In this document: piece after piece, positions 14,944 to 20,531 of the stretch
Layout of the letters: each line of letters begins with the position of its first letter
Numbering within the stretch: position 1 is the stretch's first letter
DNA from: a virus
IMG/VR virus record: IMGVR_UViG_3300043395_001487
Span: 1-26,310 of that record
DNA length: 26,310 nucleotides
Reading direction: 5' to 3' (one strand)
The notes under the pieces: generated by a model
Told to the model about the DNA's origin: nothing
Seen by the model: only the letters and a program-made list of their open reading frames with translations
Databases searched by the model: none
Position numbers and translations under genes: made by a program

Positions 14944-15146
14944 TATTTACCCTCCAGTTCATCATCAAGCAACGAATCAACGATGTAATCTTGTTTTTCC
15001 TTTTCCATCTCGGCAAAAGTCTCGTAGTGGGCCTCACCACAGCAGCCAAGGCGATATTTTTCTTGCCCACAATAGCAGCAATACTCTGTTGAGTCTCTCA
15101 TCTGGTCGTCCCAGATCAGTTTACGCAAAGCCTCTTTGTCCATCAT
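14943..15146 (-). CDS. Zinc-ribbon-like small protein B, 67 aa
   Basis: Two adjacent ATGs (15146, 15143); GGAGAG spacing slightly favours the second, which forms a TGATG overlap with the upstream stop. Residues 22-36 (YCCYCGQEKYRLGCC) give CxxC followed after 8 residues by CCG, a likely zinc-binding knuckle, then six residues and a Phe. The rest is a charged helix (EMEKEKQDYIVDSLLDDELE). It is clearly related to the gene immediately upstream (15143-15349), so the pair arose by tandem duplication. Role unknown. Confidence 0.7.
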   Translation of the reverse strand: MMDKEALRKLIWDDQMRDSTEYCCYCGQEKYRLGCCGEAHYETFAEMEKEKQDYIVDSLLDDELEGK

Positions 15147-15349
15147 TTGCTCTCCAACTGGTTGAGATAGTTGATGGCGATGGAATAGCGACTGTCAGCA
15201 GACAGATCACGGAACTTGAGCCAGGATGACTGACCGCAGCACTCATCACGGCTCAGACGCTCTCTCATGCAGAAATAGCAGTATTCCATGCCTGAATGAG
15301 CATCGTATGCCTCATTGATCTTCTTCTCAGAATGAATCTTCATTTGCAT
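15143..15349 (-). CDS. Zinc-ribbon-like small protein A, 68 aa
   Basis: The ATG at 15349 shares one base with the upstream TGA and has GGAGAG 5 nt before it; the in-frame GTG at 15352 is too close to that site. EYCYFCMRERLSRDECCG (about residues 22-39) repeats the CxxC / CCG layout of its neighbour B, with Phe at the same distance after CCG. Ends in a helix (SRYSIAINYLNQLESK). Probable zinc-binding accessory protein; duplicated with gene B, possibly to diversify binding partners (inference). Confidence 0.7.
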   Translation of the reverse strand: MQMKIHSEKKINEAYDAHSGMEYCYFCMRERLSRDECCGQSSWLKFRDLSADSRYSIAINYLNQLESK

Positions 15350-15831
15350 CACATCTCTCCCAGAGTTTCAAGAAGTGCCTTGGCATCCTTGTAAATTGTG
15401 TTGTCTGTTGTGCCTACCATGATGTCCGTCTTGACATAGCGTTTGAGTGAGCTGATCAGCATGAGGTTGATCTCATGCACTTTGAGTTCATCATCGTCTA
15501 GGGCGAGTTTATTGGTGATGGCCTGTTTCTTACGCTCTAGAGCTTGTTGCTGACGCTCGATCTGGCGCAACTGATACTCTTCAAGTTCTTGCACATCATC
15601 AATTGGCTTTGTAGGGTATTCATCATCCATGACCATGACACGGAACTCTGCTGTCATCTGAGCAGTGTTCTCAATGCGATTCCTGATGATGTCGGCTACA
15701 TCAGTCCAGTGGTTGTTACGGATGGCTTGACAGAGTGCTTCTGAGCCTTGGATGGCCTCAGTGATGTCGTCAATGTTGATGTCTTGAATAAACGCCCATT
15801 TTTCAAACTTGATTTTGTCAGATTCATTCAC
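15349..15831 (-). CDS. First gene of leftward operon, coiled-coil protein, 160 aa (GTG start)
   Basis: AGGAG (15839-15843) lies 7 nt before GTG at 15831-15829; the open frame continues upstream to 15882, but only the GTG has a ribosome site and the segment above it is occupied by a leader hairpin. Residues 1-80 are helical and acidic (FEKWAFIQDINIDDITEAIQ); residues 85-115 (YQLRQIERQQQALERKKQAI) form a strong coiled coil; the C-terminus is LLETLGEM. Family not recognised. As the promoter-proximal gene it should be among the most abundant early products. Confidence 0.65.
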   Translation of the reverse strand: MNESDKIKFEKWAFIQDINIDDITEAIQGSEALCQAIRNNHWTDVADIIRNRIENTAQMTAEFRVMVMDDEYPTKPIDDVQELEEYQLRQIERQQQALERKKQAITNKLALDDDELKVHEINLMLISSLKRYVKTDIMVGTTDNTIYKDAKALLETLGEM

Positions 15832-15849
15832 TTTGTGACTCCTGTTGAA

Positions 15850-15867
15850 CACTGCGTTGTTGCAGTG
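15850..15867 (-). promoter_or_regulatory. Leader hairpin just upstream of the ribosome site
   Basis: CACTGC and GCAGTG (15850-15855 and 15862-15867) form a perfect 6-bp stem with a 6-nt loop. In the leftward transcript it ends 6 nt before the AGGAG at 15843-15839. It could affect mRNA stability or translation of the first gene, or be bound by a protein. Confidence 0.5.
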
Positions 15868-15884
15868 GGGTCTATTGTGCATTG

Positions 15885-15913
15885 ATTACACACTTAGTCA
15901 ACAGGGTGTGCAA
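15885..15913 (-). promoter_or_regulatory. Candidate sigma70 promoter of the leftward early operon
   Basis: On the minus strand TTGCAC (15913-15908), a 17-nt spacer and TGTAAT (15890-15885, five of six matches to the -10 consensus). The start of transcription would fall near 15878, giving a leader of about 47 nt before the GTG at 15831. It lies in the divergent gap between the leftward and rightward operons. Confidence 0.5.
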
Positions 15914-15962
15914 AAAAGCAACGATTGTATTTTTCTATTGGATTTTCAGTTCTGATAGCATT

Positions 15963-15989
15963 TTGAAAACACCGAAAGTTGTGTAATAT
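15963..15989 (+). promoter_or_regulatory. Weak promoter candidate upstream of the secreted peptide gene
   Basis: TTGAAA (15963-15968) and TAATAT (15984-15989) are separated by only 15 nt, shorter than the usual 16-18, so it may need an activator or be wrong. The predicted start, near 15996, lies just before the AAGGAG of the peptide gene. Confidence 0.3.
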
Positions 15990-16014
15990 GTGGATTCTTT
16001 TTAAGGAGTGTCCC

Positions 16015-16167
16015 ATGTTCAAGAAAATTGTTTTTGGTTGGTTAGCGGCTGTTTTTACCACTGTGGTATGGGCTAATTGCTCGACTCACACAATCATGTC
16101 TGGAAGCAGAATAGTGACTTGTACGACCTGTTGCTATTTTGGTAATTGCACAACAAACTGTTTTTAA
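16015..16167 (+). CDS. Secreted disulfide-rich peptide, 50 aa
   Basis: AAGGAG (16003-16008) lies 6 nt before the ATG at 16015, which decides the start over the in-frame codon at 15979. Residues 1-20 (MFKKIVFGWLAAVFTTVVWA) are a classic signal peptide: Lys pair, hydrophobic core and a VWA cleavage site. The predicted mature 30-residue chain has six Cys (C22, C36, C39, C40, C45, C49), with the dense part CTTCCYFGNCTTNCF. An even number of Cys in an exported chain points to disulfides in the periplasm or outside. Role unknown; candidates are a superinfection-exclusion or envelope-acting peptide. It stands alone between the two divergent operons and just ahead of the strong promoter at 16175. Confidence 0.8.
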   Translation: MFKKIVFGWLAAVFTTVVWANCSTHTIMSGSRIVTCTTCCYFGNCTTNCF

Positions 16168-16174
16168 TCTAGCG

Positions 16175-16203
16175 TTGACAAAAAAATCATGCTAGGATAA
16201 ATT
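16175..16203 (+). promoter_or_regulatory. Strong sigma70 promoter for the rightward replication operon
   Basis: A perfect TTGACA (16175-16180), 17-nt spacer and TAAATT (16198-16203). The -35 is flanked by CTAGC (16169-16173) and GCTAG (16191-16195), an inverted repeat that could serve as an operator. The same text TCTAGCG followed by TTGACA recurs at the terminase-side promoter (23071-23085). Confidence 0.65.
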
Positions 16204-16216
16204 TGAAACCTGGCTA

Positions 16217-16282
16217 GATAGGAAGTCATGAGCCTATCGAAAAGCGAACCCTCTCCGCCTGCCTGCGTTTCTTTTAGAGAGG
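16217..16282 (+). promoter_or_regulatory. Structured mRNA leader with two hairpins
   Basis: GATAGG/CCTATC (16217-16222 and 16233-16238) and CCTCTC/GAGAGG (16250-16255 and 16277-16282, with a nested CGC/GCG) form two stems in the untranslated leader between the promoter and the HNH gene. Possible roles are antitermination, attenuation or control of translation; no known riboswitch core recognised. Confidence 0.45.
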
Positions 16283-16301
16283 TCTTGAGAGCGGAAAATT
16301 C

Positions 16302-16832
16302 ATGAGAAAAAACCTTAGCAAGAAGTTACGCTTTGAAGTTTTTAAGCGTGACCAGTTTCAATGCGCTTATTGTGGCGCACATCCTCCAAGTGTTGTTTTA
16401 CAGGTTGATCACATTCATCCTGTAGTTGATGGCGGAACAAACGACATTGACAATTTAATCACAAGTTGTCAGCCATGTAACTTGGGCAAAGGAACAAGTC
16501 TTCTTAGCAATGTCCCACAAAGCCTGAAAGAAAAAGCGACCCTCATTGCCGAACAAGAGCAACAATTAAAAGGTTATTACGAGGTAATCAAAGATCGTGA
16601 TGACCGATTAGAAGATGAAATGTGGGTTATTGCTGACATCATTGATACCGATAGCCCCGTAAATGGGATGAAGCACGATTGGTTAATTAGTATTAAACGA
16701 TTTTTGACTAATTTGGATTTTTATGCAGTTAAGGATGCTGCCGAAATTGCCAGAGCAAAGTTTCCACACGGAGGAAAAAGAACTTTTCTTTATTTTTGTG
16801 GCGTTTGTCATAGGCGCTTAAGGGGTCAATGA
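16302..16832 (+). CDS. HNH nuclease-domain protein, 176 aa
   Basis: GGA lies 6 nt before the ATG, a weak site after the structured leader. Residues 9-67 form an HNH domain: LRFEVFKRDQFQCAYCGAHP supplies a CxxC zinc pair, LQVDHIHPVVDGGTNDIDNL the DH catalytic core and the Asn, and ITSCQPCNLGKG the second CxxC. The remaining 110 residues are helical with two more Cys pairs near the end (YFCGVCHRR), an unusual C-terminal extension. As first gene of the replication operon it may process DNA at or near the origin, or be a free-standing homing-type nuclease. The stop overlaps the next start. Confidence 0.8.
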   Translation: MRKNLSKKLRFEVFKRDQFQCAYCGAHPPSVVLQVDHIHPVVDGGTNDIDNLITSCQPCNLGKGTSLLSNVPQSLKEKATLIAEQEQQLKGYYEVIKDRDDRLEDEMWVIADIIDTDSPVNGMKHDWLISIKRFLTNLDFYAVKDAAEIARAKFPHGGKRTFLYFCGVCHRRLRGQ

Positions 16833-17602
16833 TGGCAAGAATTAGAACAATCAAACCTGAGTTTTGGCGTGACGAGAATCTCTCTAATGTGTCGGCAGAA
16901 GCCTGTCTTTTGGCTATTGGGCTGCTCAACCATTGTGATGATGAAGGCTATTTCAATGCCAATCCTAAGTTGGTTGAATCCGATGTTTTTCCACTCAGAA
17001 AACTCTCCGTTACCACTACGGTAGCACTACGGGAGTTGTCCAGTATTGGTTATATCAGGGTGTTTGATGGCACTGATGGCAAGTCTTATGGGCATATTGT
17101 CAACTTTTTAAAACATCAGGTCATCAACAAAAAAACACCTAGCAAAATCAAAGACTTAGAAAAACTACAGGAGGACTACGGTAGTGATACGGTAGGACTA
17201 CCTACAGGAAAGGAAAGGAAAGGAAAGGAAGTGGAACATATAGATGCTTACGCATCTTTGTCGGAAACTGCGTTTCCTCCCTGCCCTCATCAAAAGATTC
17301 TTTCACTTTATTCAAAGCACTTAGGGCATTTGCCACAACCAAGGGTTTGGGATGGCAATAGGGCATCCATGTTGCGCCAGAGATGGCTTCAGGCTGCTAA
17401 ACCATCTACCTTTTCGCCTGATGGCTATAAAACCGAATCTGATGGGCTTGCATGGTGGGATTCGTTCTTTTCCTACATTGCGAATGACACGAAACTTACA
17501 AAAGGGTTTGAGAATGGAGGCAGGGTTTGGCAAGCTGACCTTCCTTGGATTGTGACTGCCAACAACTTTGCCAAAATAATTGATGGGAAATACAACAAAT
17601 GA
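16832..17602 (+). CDS. Replication-initiator-like protein (winged helix N-terminus), 256 aa
   Basis: AAGGGG is 6 nt before the ATG at 16832; an ATG at 16829 is too close. MARIRTIKPEFWRDENLSNV, LLAIGLLNHCDDEGYF and the following helices (residues 1-115) match the N-terminal domain of many phage replication proteins that act like lambda O or DnaD-type loaders. A Lys/Gly/Glu linker (residues 125-136) is encoded by a GGAAA repeat. The C-terminal part (145-256) includes ILSLYSKHLGHLPQPRVW and a Trp-rich segment typical of helicase-loader interaction domains. Iteron-like repeats lie inside the gene. No DNA polymerase or helicase gene is present in the window, so it probably recruits host replication proteins. 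Confidence 0.7.
   Translation: MARIRTIKPEFWRDENLSNVSAEACLLAIGLLNHCDDEGYFNANPKLVESDVFPLRKLSVTTTVALRELSSIGYIRVFDGTDGKSYGHIVNFLKHQVINKKTPSKIKDLEKLQEDYGSDTVGLPTGKERKGKEVEHIDAYASLSETAFPPCPHQKILSLYSKHLGHLPQPRVWDGNRASMLRQRWLQAAKPSTFSPDGYKTESDGLAWWDSFFSYIANDTKLTKGFENGGRVWQADLPWIVTANNFAKIIDGKYNK
17015..17205 (+). repeat. Iteron-like 11-bp repeats, candidate replication origin
   Basis: ACTACGGTAG occurs at 17015-17024 with ACTACGGGAG at 17026-17035 (11 bp apart), and again at 17175-17184 with GATACGGTAG at 17186-17195 and ACTACCTACA at 17197-17206 (each 11 bp apart, about one helical turn). An 11-bp period is not a codon multiple, so the repetition is at DNA level. A polypurine tract follows directly. 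Lambdoid phages place their origin iterons inside the initiator gene in the same way. Confidence 0.5.
17207..17230 (+). repeat. (GGAAA)4 GGAA pentanucleotide repeat in coding sequence
   Basis: Four exact GGAAA units plus GGAA encode the linker TGKERKGKEVE of the initiator-like protein. Gain or loss of one unit would shift the frame, so the tract could be a slippage site. It may alternatively be the easily melted or purine-rich flank of an origin. Confidence 0.75.
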
Positions 17603-17895
17603 GTTTTATCAAAGCCGAGAAAAAAGAAGAGGTATCTACTGATGACCTTTACTGTTCAGCCAATGGTTGCACGAACCGCTGGTCTGTGCAGATGGATGGC
17701 AAGCCAAAATGCAGTTTTCATCAGTGGTTTGGCTCAAAACCAATTGAGTATGGTTCAATGCACTTGCAACCCAACGACTATGCAGGCGACCCTAAAGGCT
17801 GGGCAAAGAGGATTCTTGACAGGCATAACGCTGGCATAGAGGTTCATGCCTTGAGCCTGAAATTTGCAAAACAGGCGCTGAAGATTGACCTATGA
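17599..17895 (+). CDS. Small Cys/His protein, possible zinc finger, 98 aa
   Basis: Starts in the ATGA overlap with the initiator-like gene. Residues 16-42 hold LYCSANGCTNRWSVQMDGKP then KCSFHQWF; two Cys, then Cys and His at a distance fit a C2CH zinc site. The C-terminal half (GDPKGWAKRILDRHNAGIEV) is helical. In many phage operons a short zinc protein of this kind follows the initiator gene; its function is unknown. The stop overlaps the next ATG. Confidence 0.7.
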   Translation: MSFIKAEKKEEVSTDDLYCSANGCTNRWSVQMDGKPKCSFHQWFGSKPIEYGSMHLQPNDYAGDPKGWAKRILDRHNAGIEVHALSLKFAKQALKIDL

Positions 17896-18083
17896 ACATT
17901 AACCAAGCAAACCGAATACTTGATGAACACAAAGAGCGACAATGCCACTCCATGCTCACAGTCACCAGAGCCTTGTGGATCACAGGGGATTTATCAACAA
18001 TGGATGAACCATTGCCTGAGACTTGCCAAGCATCCAGGCTGGAAAGCACATATCTGGTGGACGGTGAAGGACTTGGACAATGA
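17892..18083 (+). CDS. Small protein, first of two out-of-frame overlapping ORFs, 63 aa
   Basis: The ATG overlaps the upstream stop (CTATGA), like most starts in this operon. The first 35 residues (MNINQANRILDEHKERQCHS then MLTVTRALWITGDL) look like a real helical phage domain. The rest (STMDEPLPETCQASRLESTY onward) is less convincing, while the other frame of the same stretch looks protein-like. So either two genes overlap by more than 100 nt, or this N-terminus is joined to the other frame. Confidence 0.55.
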   Translation: MNINQANRILDEHKERQCHSMLTVTRALWITGDLSTMDEPLPETCQASRLESTYLVDGEGLGQ

Positions 18084-18162
18084 CCCATCAGGACTGTTTA
18101 CAGGCTTCAAAGACGAGTTTTTAAGGAGAGTAAAAGATGGAAGCGTTGACAAGAGTGATTGA
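17920..18162 (+). CDS. Small Trp-rich protein, overlapping ORF in +1 frame, 80 aa
   Basis: The frame opens at TTG 17920 / ATG 17923, with another ATG at 18004; none has a convincing ribosome site. Residues 24-73 (YQQWMNHCLRLAKHPGWKAH, then IWWTVKDLDNDPSGLFTGFK) look like a genuine folded domain with conserved-looking Trp, Pro and Gly. Residues 3-23 look like accidental coding. It extends to within the next gene (26-nt overlap) and contains that gene's AAGGAG. Translation by re-initiation or by frameshift from 17892-18083 is possible. Confidence 0.55.
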   Translation: MMNTKSDNATPCSQSPEPCGSQGIYQQWMNHCLRLAKHPGWKAHIWWTVKDLDNDPSGLFTGFKDEFLRRVKDGSVDKSD

Positions 18163-18430
18163 AGAGCAACAAAAGCGGATTGATGACTTGCTCGAAGGCA
18201 ACAAAAAACTGATCGAAAGATCGGCTAATGTGTTCAAGCAAAACGAAGATCTATTGGAGTCCGTTGCTAGGCTACTTGACTTCAGGATCAAAACCGATGG
18301 TTGGACAGATAAAGAGCGTGAAGCATACGGAACTTTGAAACATGAAGTGCGTATTCAGATGGTTGAAGCAGGGTATTGTGTGAACTGCTACAACTTCATG
18401 GCTCATTGTGAGTGTGACTATGACGATTAA
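18137..18430 (+). CDS. Coiled coil plus C-terminal zinc knuckle, 97 aa
   Basis: AAGGAG lies about 8 nt before the ATG. Residues 2-48 (EALTRVIEEQQKRIDDLLEG and onward) form a long coiled coil; residues 54-75 are helical; the C-terminus GYCVNCYNFMAHCECDYDD has CxxC and CxC, a compact metal-binding knuckle. Probably a small oligomeric DNA- or protein-binding accessory. Family not recognised. Confidence 0.7.
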   Translation: MEALTRVIEEQQKRIDDLLEGNKKLIERSANVFKQNEDLLESVARLLDFRIKTDGWTDKEREAYGTLKHEVRIQMVEAGYCVNCYNFMAHCECDYDD

Positions 18431-18438
18431 GGAAAGCC

Positions 18439-18657
18439 ATGAGACATGACATTGACTACAAGAAGGTTCATTGCAAGGTTGGCGATAGAGTGCCTGTCTA
18501 CCCTTTTTCTGGAGATCCGTTTATAGGTGTTGTCAAGAATGTTAAGATGAACAAGTTTGGTAGGGTGAGTTATGTCATTGGGGATAGAGAGGTCTTTGCT
18601 GAAGAGCTTTTGCCAGCCAAAGGGCAAACTAAACTCAAGATGAGGGTTTGCGTATGA
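18439..18657 (+). CDS. Small beta-barrel-like hypothetical protein, 72 aa
   Basis: AAGGA lies 5 nt before the ATG. HCKVGDRVPVYPFSGDPFIG, VVKNVKMNKFGRVSYVIGDR and EVFAEELLP (about residues 11-59) give a run of short strands separated by Gly/Asp turns, as in SH3-like or KOW-type barrels. Function unknown. Its stop overlaps the next ATG (GTATGA). Confidence 0.65.
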   Translation: MRHDIDYKKVHCKVGDRVPVYPFSGDPFIGVVKNVKMNKFGRVSYVIGDREVFAEELLPAKGQTKLKMRVCV

Positions 18658-19490
18658 ATCCATTTAAGATCACAGAGCCTACCTGTATTAGCTTTTCAGG
18701 CGGCAGGACAAGTGCTTACATGCTCTATAGGGTGCTCGAGGCTCACGACATGAGCTTGCCAGAAGAAGCTGTTGTGTGTTTTGCCAACACAGGCAAAGAA
18801 GATGAAGCAACTCTGAAATTCGTTCATGACTGCGAAACACATTGGAATGTGCCAATAGTCTGGCTTGAGTTCCAAATGCATGAGGAATCTTCAAAGAGAT
18901 TCAAAGTCGTGACTTATGAAACTGCAAGTCGAAATGGCGAGCCTTTTGAAGCGGTCATCAAGATGAAAAACTATCTTCCTAATCCAGTTACTCGTTTTTG
19001 CACAATTGAGATGAAGATCAGAACCATATCAAACTACCTTCACTCAATCGGCATGACTGATACAAGAAGCCATGGGGAAACTATGTCATGGGTGGGCATA
19101 AGAGCAGATGAGCCTAGAAGATTGGCTAAGATTGGTCGAGACAGAGCGCCTCTAGCCGCTGCTGGAGTTACAAAAGAAACTATAGCGGAATTTTGGAAGC
19201 AACAAGACTTTGATCTTGGATTGCCAAACATAAATGGGGTTACTTACCATGGTAATTGTGACCTTTGCTTTCTGAAGGGCCAAAGCCAAATTTTTAGTCT
19301 GATTAGAGAAAAGCCAGAAAGGGCTATTTGGTGGGCAAAAATGGAAGCTACATCATCTGCAAGCAAAACATCTGGTGATGTTTTTAGACAAGACAGACCA
19401 TCTTATGCTCAAATGCTGAAATTCTCTCAAGAACAGACTGATATGTTCATGGGTGAAGATGAAGCAATTGCCTGTTTTTGTGGGGATTGA
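18654..19490 (+). CDS. PAPS-reductase-like PP-loop enzyme, 278 aa
   Basis: GAGGG is 7 nt before the ATG at 18654, which overlaps the previous stop. CISFSGGRTSAYM (residues 11-23) is the PP-loop that binds ATP or PAPS phosphate; FANTGKEDEATLKFV (43-57), TRFCTIEMKIR (113-123) and WVGIRADEPRR (146-156) are the other conserved blocks of the phosphoadenosine phosphosulfate reductase / alpha-hydrolase family common in phages. CDLC (202-205) and CFC (274-276) add four Cys that could bind zinc or an Fe-S cluster. Reduction of PAPS, or a nucleotide/DNA sulfur modification as in DndC-like proteins, are both possible; substrate cannot be told. Confidence 0.85.
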   Translation: MNPFKITEPTCISFSGGRTSAYMLYRVLEAHDMSLPEEAVVCFANTGKEDEATLKFVHDCETHWNVPIVWLEFQMHEESSKRFKVVTYETASRNGEPFEAVIKMKNYLPNPVTRFCTIEMKIRTISNYLHSIGMTDTRSHGETMSWVGIRADEPRRLAKIGRDRAPLAAAGVTKETIAEFWKQQDFDLGLPNINGVTYHGNCDLCFLKGQSQIFSLIREKPERAIWWAKMEATSSASKTSGDVFRQDRPSYAQMLKFSQEQTDMFMGEDEAIACFCGD

Positions 19491-19491
19491 T

Positions 19492-19998
19492 ATGATTTAC
19501 TGCGGAATTGACCCAGGCTTGATAAGCGGCGCAGTAGGCGCAATCGACCATCATGGCAACTTTATCGGGGCGTTCATGATTGAGCATCAGGACAAGCGAA
19601 TTTTGCCCATCGTGTTTAAAAACTCACTACTGAAGCTGATCGACCCGAAAGAAGGGGCTGAAATTGCCATCGAGAATGTTCACTCTATGCCTGGGCAGGG
19701 AATAGCCTCAACAGCCCGTTTTATGCGTGCTGTCGGCGTTATAGAGGCCGTCTGTGAATTAACCCGATACCCTGTGCATATGGTAGCCCCTCAAACATGG
19801 AAAAAGTATTGGCATCTAACCAGCAACAAGGATGAAAGCCTCGATGTGGCCAGGATGATCTGGCCTGAAGCGCCACTCAAGAGAAAAAAAGATCATGGCG
19901 TGGCTGAGGCTTTGCTGATAGCCGATTACTGGCGGCAAGTCCATCAAGGGGTTAAGCGTGAAAACAGTCCTATTTCAAACCAAGTTAACCCAAGCTGA
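19492..19998 (+). CDS. RuvC-like Holliday-junction resolvase, 168 aa
   Basis: Start at ATG 19492, two bases after the previous stop, with GGGGA just before. YCGIDPGLISGAVGAID (residues 3-19) carries the first catalytic Asp-7; EIAIENVHSMPGQGIAS (57-73) carries Glu-61; KKDHGVAEALLIADY (132-146) carries the C-terminal acidic pair (Asp-134 and Asp-145). This is the RNase-H-fold set of RuvC-type endonucleases. It would resolve branched DNA before packaging, in line with the ERF recombination protein. Length fits phage RuvC homologues. Confidence 0.9.
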   Translation: MIYCGIDPGLISGAVGAIDHHGNFIGAFMIEHQDKRILPIVFKNSLLKLIDPKEGAEIAIENVHSMPGQGIASTARFMRAVGVIEAVCELTRYPVHMVAPQTWKKYWHLTSNKDESLDVARMIWPEAPLKRKKDHGVAEALLIADYWRQVHQGVKRENSPISNQVNPS

Positions 19999-20254
19999 AG
20001 CCCAGATATTGCAAACCTTGGGCAATGGGGTCAGGGCTGAAGGGTTTAGGGTAGCCATGACTTGGGTGTCTCATTTTTACAACATTGGGCTTAGGGATGA
20101 TCTGAATTTGGACTATGTTGGGCTGGCGGTCAGGGTCAATCCTGAATTGGTGATGAATTGGGAGGACTACCAAGCCCTAGAAAATGCCTCTAAAACCGAT
20201 TTAAACGCCCTACAAGCCGTTTTTTCAGGGTCAGACGATAGTGTTGAAGGGTAA
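19958..20254 (+). CDS. Hypothetical protein, last gene of rightward operon, 98 aa (GTG start)
   Basis: GTG at 19958 has AAGGGG 6 nt upstream, inside the 3' end of the resolvase gene (41-nt overlap). The protein reads TKLTQAEAQILQTLGNGVRA, EGFRVAMTWVSHFYNIGLRD and a long acidic C-terminus (NWEDYQALENASKTDLNALQ). All-helical; the N-terminal helix-turn-helix-like spacing is suggestive only. Family not recognised. Confidence 0.65.
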   Translation: MKTVLFQTKLTQAEAQILQTLGNGVRAEGFRVAMTWVSHFYNIGLRDDLNLDYVGLAVRVNPELVMNWEDYQALENASKTDLNALQAVFSGSDDSVEG

Positions 20255-20282
20255 GAGGTCAAAATGCCTGAAACTAGGGGCG

Positions 20283-20305
20283 AAAAAAAGCCCCAAAAAA
20301 GGGGC
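20283..20305 (-). terminator. Intrinsic terminator of the leftward operon 21786-20332
   Basis: On the minus strand GCCCC, a T6 loop and GGGGC form a 5-bp GC stem (20305-20290), followed at once by seven T (20289-20283). This is a canonical factor-independent terminator for leftward transcription. A second stem GGGGC/GCCCC (20277-20281 and 20290-20294) exists on the plus strand but lacks a T tract there. Confidence 0.85.
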
Positions 20306-20331
20306 AAACCTTGGGGAAAGTGAGTGAGTGT

Positions 20332-20385
20332 TTACTTGCGTCTGAATATGATTCTAAGGATTAGGGCAAGACTGGCGTAGATCAT
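20332..20385 (-). CDS. Possible 17-residue hydrophobic peptide
   Basis: ATG overlaps the stop of the preceding gene (CCATGA) and the frame reads MIYASLALILRIIFRRK. Eleven hydrophobic residues followed by RRK resemble a minimal membrane peptide. The length is too small to be sure; it may be chance. Confidence 0.3.
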   Translation of the reverse strand: MIYASLALILRIIFRRK

Positions 20386-20531
20386 GGGTTAATCCCAAGC
20401 CTACGAAGTGCGACATAGTGCAGCAAAACATGGGTTTTAGTCATGTATTGGGTTGGGTTGGCTGCGCTTAGTTTGATCTCATCAGGGCGAAGCAGGGACA
20501 GAATCAGGGCGAGATATTCTTTTTTGCTCAT
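20382..20531 (-). CDS. Small hypothetical protein, 49 aa
   Basis: ATG overlaps the upstream stop (GCATGA), with AAGG 7 nt before. The sequence MSKKEYLALILSLLRPDEIK then LSAANPTQYMTKTHVLLHYV and ALRRLGINP is helical and amphipathic. The operon-like overlaps support it. Family not recognised. Confidence 0.6.
   Translation of the reverse strand: MSKKEYLALILSLLRPDEIKLSAANPTQYMTKTHVLLHYVALRRLGINP

Noticed and set aside
20277-20294. Rightward terminator GGGGC/GCCCC after the 20254 stop
   Set aside because: The stem is followed by A residues, not T, on the plus strand; the T tract serves only leftward transcription.
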